A stretch of DNA of 64,000 bases, from the NCBI RefSeq assembly GCF_036373705.1, contig NC_089853.1:8332905-8396904 (forward strand). The letters are read 5' to 3'. The position numbers and the translations under genes were made by a program. The notes below the pieces were generated by a model. The model did no database searches, had not been told where the DNA came from, and saw only the letters and a program-made list of their open reading frames with translations. Position 1 is the stretch's first letter. The number at the start of each line of letters is the position of its first letter. Below are positions 35,183 through 64,000 of the stretch, one piece after another. This DNA is from Amia ocellicauda (taxonomy: Eukaryota > Chordata > Actinopteri > Amiiformes > Amiidae).

Positions 35183-37425
35183 TAAACACACACTTTGGCC
35201 AGTTTTGTTATACGTGGATCCTATGGCTTATCTATAAATCTCCACTGGCTCATTGTTTTTCACCGCAGCTATTACTAGTAGTAGTAGTAGTTCTTGTTTG
35301 AAAAAGCAGAGTGCTGTTTTCCTGAAGGATCTGTAATTAGACTGGATTCCATATTATGGACACTTTTCGCAGGAGTTGGACGCTTTCACCTGTGCATGTC
35401 CTTCCGTTATGATTTTTCATTGTGTGTTATCATGAGACCGATCTGGAGCACCGAGGCCTGGCTCGGTATTTTAAAGCCATGCATTAGACTGAGCTCTAAC
35501 TGTCCCCAGACTGCGGGATGTGTCTGCGATGTGTCCATGTCTGATGTTTGACCAGGAGCTCCAGCGGACCCGCAGCGCAAATATGTGACGTCACAGCCGA
35601 GGCATTTCGCCGGCAGCCGCGAAGGGTCCGACTCAATAGCCGCGTCTGTGGCTGCAAACCGACGAAACCTGCGATTTCTGTTCTTCATATGCAATATGGA
35701 CTTGGATTTGATGATAAACGTTTTTGTTATGATGGCTTGATATTCGAAGTCTCATGCATACCACAAAAATGTGCCTCATGTGGGCTGCAGAAAGCACAGG
35801 CAGACTTTCAGCTGCAATCCGTGTGTTAATGCGCAGACTGACGCACACAGCCAGGGTACCTGTCTCATGTAAATCCGTACACTTTAACCAATGGGAAATG
35901 ACTTGCTTTGCGCTCACCTTAGTTGTAAGTAGAATGAGATCCCATGACTGTTGATTCGTTTATATTATTGCATTTATATGATTACCTCCTTACGACTAAA
36001 AAATGTGTTAAACGGTCGTAAACAGATTTTATTGTGAAGCTAAAAGCACCAGCTAATTAACAGTATAACGTTAGTGGGTTGTGTTTGTAGACGGTGTACT
36101 GCAAAGTTGCCACATTGTTTGCTAACATCCCGCACCCTCGCCGCACCGCTGGCCAGCTGTGGAGCTGCTCTCCTCTCACAGGAAGGCTTTGTCCAGCTAA
36201 TGCGCGCTAAGTGATCCAATGACAATGAAAATGCAAAATGAAGAAAAGTCGATTTTTTGCCTCATTTTTTACAAGATGTTAGCCTATTCTGGAACTTAAT
36301 TCCGTAGAAAAATTGTTTACTTCTCTGCTGGCCACATCATCCAGTTTAAGTAAGTCCATGAAACTGAATGTAAACTTGACTCGGAGGAACAGTGAGTGCT
36401 AGGACTGCTCTTCCTTTACTTTAGGCACGTTTTATTCTCCTGTGAAACTGTAGGAAACAAGTAAACACTCACTTTACAGCATGCCATTGTTTCTGTGAAC
36501 GTGTTTTTTCTGTGTTTTGTTGAGTTTTGTTGGTTAGCACCCTTACAATGTCCTCCACATTCAGCTCGGGTCATGAACTATAATCTCTCCCCCCACACAC
36601 AAACACACCTCCTTCTCTCTCAAGACATTTTCACGATTTTCAGTGTTTTGTGGCTGGAGTATTATCTGTAACTGTGAGAACTGTAAACTGCATTAATAGG
36701 GGGAGGATTGGTTGCTGTGAGTTCAATAAAATAGACCATATACTACAGACGGATTACAAATAATGGCACTTTGATCACTTACAAAGACCCTGTACAAGCC
36801 ACTCAGTGAACTGTGAAATACAATGGGATAATTTATGGCCACTATTATTCTTGCCTTCAAGCAAGCACAGCACTTTTATCTATATTTTAATTTAAGAATT
36901 AAATACATATATATGAAACAAAATATGCGTTTTGTCTGCTTGTTTTCTCAGGCGGGGGGGCATCAAAGAGGCAAACAACTATAGACGAGGGGGGAGTATA
37001 TATGTCTGCAAGGTGATACATTGGTCTCTCTTTAAGGAAAGAATTAATGTCCGCCTGGCAAGTTAATTGTTATTCCCAGGAGGTGAGGGTAGAAGGGCCT
37101 CTCAACCACATCCAGAAGAAACCGAACATTTCGCCTTTCTAATCATGGTGAAGTACCTATCCTAATTAGTCTTGTTTAGTTGTTTTTTTAAGTCCTGGTG
37201 TCTTTTCACAGCTAAGCAATGTTCTTTAAACCTGAATTGGAATGACCCATAAAAAATACATGCTGCAAATAAAATGTTTGCTATTCCTTTCTGTCTTGTG
37301 CTGTCCTGAACCCCTGGCCATCTTTATCCCAGGCCACTCTTTGTGAAGTGGTCCATGAAACTACGCATGTTTAGCCTGTGCCTGGGATGGGAAGAGGGAG
37401 GAGGTACACTGACGAATAGTCACTT

Positions 37426-37427
<2 letters not shown>
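35183..37427. other. Intergenic region upstream of scube2
   Basis: No coding exons are recognised. A CpG-richer patch at about 35555-35670 contains a perfect cAMP response element palindrome (TGACGTCA, 35586-35593). The rest is AT-rich. Distal control elements of scube2 could lie here but cannot be read by eye. Confidence 0.5.
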
Positions 37428-37513
<86 letters not shown>

Positions 37514-37522
37514 GACACACAC
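37428..37522. repeat. (TC)n(AC)n compound microsatellite
   Basis: About 33 TC units run into about 14 AC units, roughly 110 bases before the scube2 start codon. It is probably at the promoter or in the 5' UTR. The open frames crossing it are artefacts of the repeat. Confidence 0.95.
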
Positions 37523-37630
37523 TTTTTTTTTCTTCTGACAGGATAGACTGAAAATGAGGCGGACACTTGGGCATTTTCTCAGTGCAAACGCGTCCTTGCA
37601 AAGAGACACCTAGTCTGGGATCATATCACT

Positions 37631-58660
<21,030 letters not shown>

Positions 58661-60386
58661 AAGAAGCTCCCAGACACACTTTTTAAATTAAATTTGAAAA
58701 TATTTTGACCATGTTTTTAAATTATACATCAGTTGACAAAAAATGTCAAAGTGACCTGAAGTCACGCTGTTATCAGGAACTCCAGAAGACTTAATCCATT
58801 CACTGATGTCATCTTGGGAGAAAACACGGAATGCTCACACTACTGACTCTGGGTTGCACGGTGTGTTTTCAAGTAAGGGAACGACAGTTGCACTCATTTG
58901 GAAGAACTCAGTGGGAAACTGTCAGCGGGGAAGGGTTGTGAAATGGAATAAAACATTATAACTATTTATGCAGTATAGAAGTAGACTTGGACCAGTTTTA
59001 GGTGTTTGTAATTTCTTTACTATTACAAATGCGACAACATGAATTTTGGTGGATTGTTGATCTGACTGGAGTGAATATGCTTCACTGCATGAAAGGCTAA
59101 ACAATTAAGCTGTCTTTACCTTTGAAGTTGTTGTCTTATAACCAGTATGGAAAACTGCTCTTGGAATAGGATAGACACAGTATCATCCATGAAGCATCAA
59201 GGGAAGAGAAAAATAAATGGATTACTTTTAGCTTTGGCATGATATTGTAGTAGTATTGTGTAAGCTCTAAGTAACCCTGGAAAAGGGTATCTGCCAATAA
59301 ATAAATAAATAATATTGGCAAACCATCAGGACACCTGTCATGTTAGGGCTGTGATTTGTGCACTTCTTGTCCACTGTGTCAGAAGAATTGTCTTAATAGG
59401 AAACGTGTTAAGCTACATATCCCCCATTGATTAAATAAGGCATAATACACAAATTTGGTTTTGATTACACTGGCTATTTGTCTCTACTTATTTGTAATTA
59501 TTATATTTTGTGTATTATCTTAAAAAACAAGTATTTAATGATTAAATTTGACCTGAAGTATTACACAGAAACTCCCAGGAATGTCATTGAACTAATCAAA
59601 GATATTGCAGCTACTGATTTATTTTTACTTATTAGATTATACAGGAAGTAGTGTATATGTTTTCCATATCAGTAAAATTATTTTTAACAAAGTTTTAGTC
59701 CCTCATTTTAAATCTAGGAGGTTTTGCACTTGTATTTCTTTTTATTATAAAATGCTTTTTATTATTTTTAAACAGTGAGGTTCTTGTATTCTACATGGAA
59801 AGACTGTATGTCATTCTGTGTAGAAAAGGCTAGAAACTCCTGTTATACATACATACATACTTATATAATATTTTCACCTGTTTCTTGAAATACCATTAGA
59901 TTTTACAGGCCTTAAGTTTAAAGTTAAATAAGTAAATATCAATATAAATAATGTACAAATAGATTAAAAAGGCTGGCACATGACTTCCATCACAAGAAAG
60001 ATAAGTTGGAAATATAGTAATAAAAAGCAATGTATCCTTATAGTGGGAACATGTAAGCACTACATGAAAAGTGGTGAGAAGCAATTGTTTATGAAATGGC
60101 TTTTGTATATTATGTAAAAAAATGGTCATAGACACTAATTACAATGTATTCTAGTAAATATTGATGACTGCATAATCATGTTTAGGTCCATACTTGTGTG
60201 AAGTACATGTCTTATATTAAGGTTTGTATGTGTTCCTATCGATTAATCAGAAACTAAAGTTCTACTGCTGCAAATAAAGCACAAAGGTCAAAATATAAAA
60301 TGGATTGTGTTTGTAAATTTATGTTATTTTTTTCAAATGTATTTTAGCAATGGAGAACAACAATTAAATAGACCATGTCAAATAAA
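58661..60386 (+). other. scube2: scube2 3' UTR
   Basis: AT-rich sequence after the stop codon without coding exons. Candidate AATAAA signals lie at 60273-60278 and 60381-60386. The true end is not determined. Confidence 0.5.
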
Positions 60387-61000
60387 GAGCCACCACCAAC
60401 AACTGGGTTTGAAAAGGGTATTTGGCTGGTCAACATTTAGATTTAATCTGAAACCTTGTTTGTTAACTGACAAAACCAAATAATATGTTAATATGTTTAA
60501 TTGCTGAATACCTGTGCCATTTATCTAAGTGTCTGTCATTGTGGCCCCTTTCCTCAAAGCAACTTACACACAGTCCACAGAATACACACATCCTTGCAGT
60601 ATAATAATCTCAAATGTAAATTATTTGCAAAAGCATGGGTCCAAACTGAAACTCCAAAAGTCCCTTTTAAACTTTTAAACGTGTGTATAAAGTTGAGGTA
60701 CAGTTATGCAGTATAAAATATAATGTTGGCCCAATAGTTTTGTAATTAGTCATTAAAAATATAAATTGTATTGATTGCTTAGAAAATACATCCCTGTCTA
60801 TATTTTTGTGTATGTATACCTAACCATTGTTGTAAATAAATAATAATAAAAAAATGAGCAACGTGTATTTTTGTTATTTTCCTAATTGTGACACATAGAA
60901 AACCAAGGGAAATTAACTGTACGTGAGTTGTCTCTGAACTTTGTAATAACAAGCGAGATCCTACTTGAGACGATGTACTACCATGTTTTGTTATTTCAAC
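60387..61000. other. Intergenic region between scube2 and the forkhead gene
   Basis: AT-rich, with further AATAAA-like runs near 60836-60850. No coding sequence or repeat family is recognised. Confidence 0.5.
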
Positions 61001-61009
61001 TCGGTGTCT

Positions 61010-61264
61010 CCAATATGGCCGCACTTCTGGTTCCGGGGGGTGAATACTGACGTAATTGAAATCTCCCAATACATCATATGCGGTACTTTTTACGGCAGTG
61101 TCCACCGAAACGGAAAACGGCGCTAGAGAGCGTCATTGTGTCATAGTCTGGAATCTTCGTGATACAAAGTAACGCGAGATCTAAAGCCGGCCCACGATTG
61201 GCTAGAGCAATTAAAGCATCCGATTTCAAAACCGTTCTGACTGGAGAGCCACAACAAGGAATGG
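61010..61264 (+). promoter_or_regulatory. Probable promoter and non-coding first exon of the foxm1-like gene
   Basis: A locally CpG-enriched segment precedes a possible donor (ATGG|GTGAGG) at 61264/61265. An inverted CCAAT core (ATTGG) is at 61197-61201, and TTCAAA, the reverse of the cell-cycle homology region TTTGAA, is at 61225-61230. Such pairs occur in late cell-cycle promoters. The spacing here is about 24 bases, shorter than usual. The first exon would join 61776 and contain a short upstream frame of three codons. Confidence 0.35.
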
Positions 61265-61802
61265 GTGAGGATGAGAGAGTGTTTTGTCTTTTGTATATTA
61301 GTCTTACATGGAAGACACCATTTGTTAAGTAAGATAGAAACTATCGAGAAACTCCTGTAGAAAGCACAATGTTTGCATCTTGTGTGATCATATCGTGTTC
61401 TCATCTTGCTTAGAGAATTAAAGAGATAAAAAATGCAGTGTAAGCAATTACTTTTGTGCACAATGGAGTTAGATTGCTTTCTTATCTTAGCTTCAATTAA
61501 TCGGTAAGAAATTCAATTTGAATTGTGACCTTTATCTATATTATAATATAAATAATCCGGCAGTTCAATCTGGGTTGCCTTTTATGGTTTCGTTACCTCA
61601 GATGATTTTACCTAGTCTTGTCATGGTAATATTAATAATAATATCCACAAGCAATCTACATTACTAGAACTACAAGGTACTATTTAAGAGAACGTATCCT
61701 ATTATGAATACTCAATGAGCTAAGAAAGAGGGGAGGAACACAACCTGTTGACCGATCTCTCTTCTGCATCTTTAGGTGTCTGATGACAGTCCTCATATTT
61801 TC

Positions 61803-64000
61803 ATGCTTTGGAAAAAGTGCGAAACACACGTTTTAAATACCATGGAGAATCAAGAAAATGAAGGTAACCTATGATGTTTCCATGTTTTCTGTTCTAAAAG
61901 GTTAAATCCTTTGAAAAAATAATATTACTGTTTGCTAAGATTGAACTAAAATATATGTGTATCTGGCACCTGGTTAATATGATTGTCTTGGTTTTCTTCA
62001 AATTTATTACTATACTGTCCTGTTGCTTTACGTCTTCATCTGAGTGAATTGTGTTACAGAAAATGGGGCAGACCTGGATGACAGTCTGACTAATATTAAC
62101 TGGCTTGGAAGGTTCTCTTGTACCGGTATGGTTCCAGAGAAAAAGAAGGCATCCCCAAAAATCAAGGTAAGAGGGACAACAATGGTGATTTTACTGCGAG
62201 TTCCTGAGAAGTTGAAATGTCATTTGGTCTTGTATGGTTCTGTTTTTGTGACGTCTTCTCTAGTGTAAGGGCTGTATTTTCTGTGTGGCTTCTTACTGGA
62301 AGTTCTTTCTTCCTTTTTTAGACCGTGAAGCCTCCAAAATGTCCTTCACTTAAGCGTCCTCCATATTCTTATTCAGAGCTTATTAAGCTGGCTCTAAATA
62401 GTGCTCCTGGAAAACGTCTGGCTCTCCCACAGATCTACGCCTGGGTGCAGGACCATTTTCCATATTACAAATACTGTGCCAATCCTGGGTGGAAGGTAAA
62501 TGCAATCTAGATTAAGTTTGTTCAATAATTGCTGGATTTAAAAATAAAGACATGACAAAAGAATTATGTTTGAAAATAACCTGTGTTGTTTTTTGTATGG
62601 TTCAAATCTCCATTGTATACATAAAATGTAAATTACGTGGGGAATGAACACTTGCATAATGAAATATCGCCAATTGTGATGTTTCAATTACATTTTATAT
62701 ATGATGCGATATTAAAGTTGAGCATTTAGATGTGTTTAAGGGCTTTTCATCACAAGATTCTTCAGAATATGTCTCTTTGACAGAATTCCATCCGACACAG
62801 TCTGTCAATCCGGGACATCTTCGTACGCGAGACCGAAAACAGTGGAAGAACCTCCTTTTGGACCATGAAAGCCAATACTGAACCAGATATCCTTCCATCA
62901 CTAAAGCAGATTGTAAGTTACAGTAAGGGTTACATTAATACACAGTGTTGTGTGGCATGTGTTAAATTTCACAAGCTGAGTGTCACGTTAAATAGGCTTG
63001 GTTAAAACCAGTCTACTGTATTAAATGTTGGGGATGAGCAACAGTCACATTTACAACCTAGTTCTTCTTTTGACACCTTTTTCTTTTAATAAACATTCCC
63101 AATGAAGTTCCCAGTGAACCCAGAACAGGATGGGCTTCCAGGAACACAACTGGCACAGTTAACGTTGAAAGTGTATGTTTACAGCTGATATAACGGGCAC
63201 TGTGCAAAGATTGTATACATAACAGAAAATGAAGTATGCACTTACATTAATGTCATCACATTTTCTGTCCTTTTTCAGAATACTGGAGTTCCAAAAATGC
63301 CAAATGAAAAAAAAGGTACCTTTACATTGTGCTTTTATTGCATCTGACTGAATAATAAGGCAACAAGGCCATAATAAGGTCATAATAACACATCGCCATG
63401 CCAGGTTTATACATATTTCTTTCCTAATTAACAACTCATTGAAGTTTAAAGATGTCAGATGTTTAGAATATTAATACGTGTCTATGTAGATTGCTTAATT
63501 TGTAATACTTCATATTACAACATTTAATTTTGCTTTTCAACCTAAAGTGGTCATTATAATTAGAAACATAAGAACATAAGAAAGTTTACAAAGGAGAGGA
63601 GGCCATTCGCCCCATCGTGCTCATTTGGTGTCCATTAATAACTAAGTGATCCAAGGATCCTATCCAGTCTATTTTTAAAGGTTCCCAAATTTTCAGCTTC
63701 AACCACATCGCTGGGGAGTTTGTTCCAGATTGTAACAACTCTCTGTGTGAAGAAGCGTCTCCTGTTTTCCGTCTTGAATGCCTTGAAGCCCAATTTCCAT
63801 TTGTGTCCCCGGGTCCATGTGTTGAATGTCTCTGCTTCTCTGCTTGCTTATAATTGGTAGGTGGTGTGAAGAAAATTCATCCTTTGCTACCTCGTGGCAT
63901 TGCGCCTTGCCTGGTCTCTGTCCCAGTCTTCATAAACCCCCCTGCCTTCTGTCAGGCATCCGTGGCACCCCACCGCCCCACTTTCAACACCCAGGCTACC
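61803..64000 (+). CDS. foxm1-like: FOXM1-like forkhead transcription factor, 5' part
   Basis: Coding exons: 61803-61863, 62060-62166, 62322-62495, 62784-62912, 63108-63170, 63279-63315 and 63861 to beyond the window; 237 codons join in frame. The start could also be the in-frame ATG at 61842 (MENQENE). FOXM1 kinship is shown by DDSLTNINWLG before the forkhead, by DHFPYYKY...PGWK|NSIRH...FVRET within it, and by HPLLPRG afterwards. The forkhead covers about residues 67-160. FOXM1 drives G2/M genes as a nuclear DNA-binding activator. Oddities: only about 66 residues precede the forkhead against more than 230 in human FOXM1, the domain is strongly diverged, and the recognition helix reads RHSLS instead of RHNLS. 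The 63108-63170 exon is the least certain. It is either a divergent paralogue or a fast-evolving orthologue. Confidence 0.82.
63563..63820 (-). mobile_element. CR1-like LINE, 3' end fragment
   Basis: On the minus strand, about 63810 down to 63640 reads without a stop as a typical C-terminus of a CR1-type reverse transcriptase, with RRRFFTQRVVTIWNKLPSDV and FKNRLD, then a TAA. A short 3' UTR follows and ends in the repeated TTCTTATG units (63563-63580), the kind of short terminal repeat CR1 elements carry. Only the 3' end is present, as usual for 5'-truncated LINE copies. It sits in the foxm1-like intron 63316-63860. Confidence 0.75.

Noticed and set aside
37343..37601. Open frames across the TC/AC repeat before scube2
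   Set aside because: Low-complexity translation of a microsatellite; no splice sites or family similarity.

Overview
The window reads as nuclear DNA of a ray-finned fish. It is AT-rich overall, the genes are split by introns (nearly all GT-AG), the 3' UTRs are long, and there are dinucleotide and triplet microsatellites, a Tc1/mariner DNA transposon and a fragment of a CR1-like LINE. A non-teleost such as a sturgeon, gar or bowfin is my guess, based only on the look of the LINE 3' end and the gene order. Everything clearly genic lies on the + strand, as four protein-coding genes in tandem.

Layout. (1) About 1-25257: the 3' three quarters of dennd5a, a DENN-domain Rab regulator. The window enters it in an intron and holds the last 19 constitutive coding exons, plus one candidate in-frame cassette exon that I could not place in the standard protein. 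(2) About 26700-33297: sinhcaf (fam60a), a small subunit of the SIN3-HDAC corepressor complex, with a CpG-rich promoter, five coding exons and a 3 kb 3' UTR. (3) 33960-35180: a complete Tc1/mariner transposon with perfect 29-bp inverted repeats, TA target duplications and an uninterrupted 346-residue transposase whose catalytic spacing is DD36E. A full CTCF-type motif lies just upstream. (4) 37631-58660: complete scube2, a secreted nine-EGF/CUB protein that helps release lipid-modified Hedgehog, in 23 coding exons totalling 1021 codons. (5) About 61231 to beyond 64000: the 5' part of a divergent foxm1-like forkhead gene, with a CR1-like LINE 3' end in its last visible intron.

The order dennd5a, sinhcaf, scube2 is informative. 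From memory, human 11p15 has DENND5A followed by SCUBE2 without SINHCAF, whereas human 12p has DENND5B followed by SINHCAF, with FOXM1 elsewhere on 12p. This window therefore looks like the 11p15-type copy of an ancestral block that kept its own copies of SINHCAF and a FOXM1 relative. The genes do not form a functional pathway; the link between them is shared chromosomal ancestry.

Most worth a second look: the divergent foxm1-like gene (short N-terminus, Asn-to-Ser change in the recognition helix), the dennd5a cassette exon, the intact DD36E transposon, the extra SINHCAF copy, the CTCF-type motif pair flanking scube2, and a 66-unit TTC/GAA triplet tract close to a scube2 splice donor. All calls come from reading the sequence and from remembered family sequences; no database search was run.
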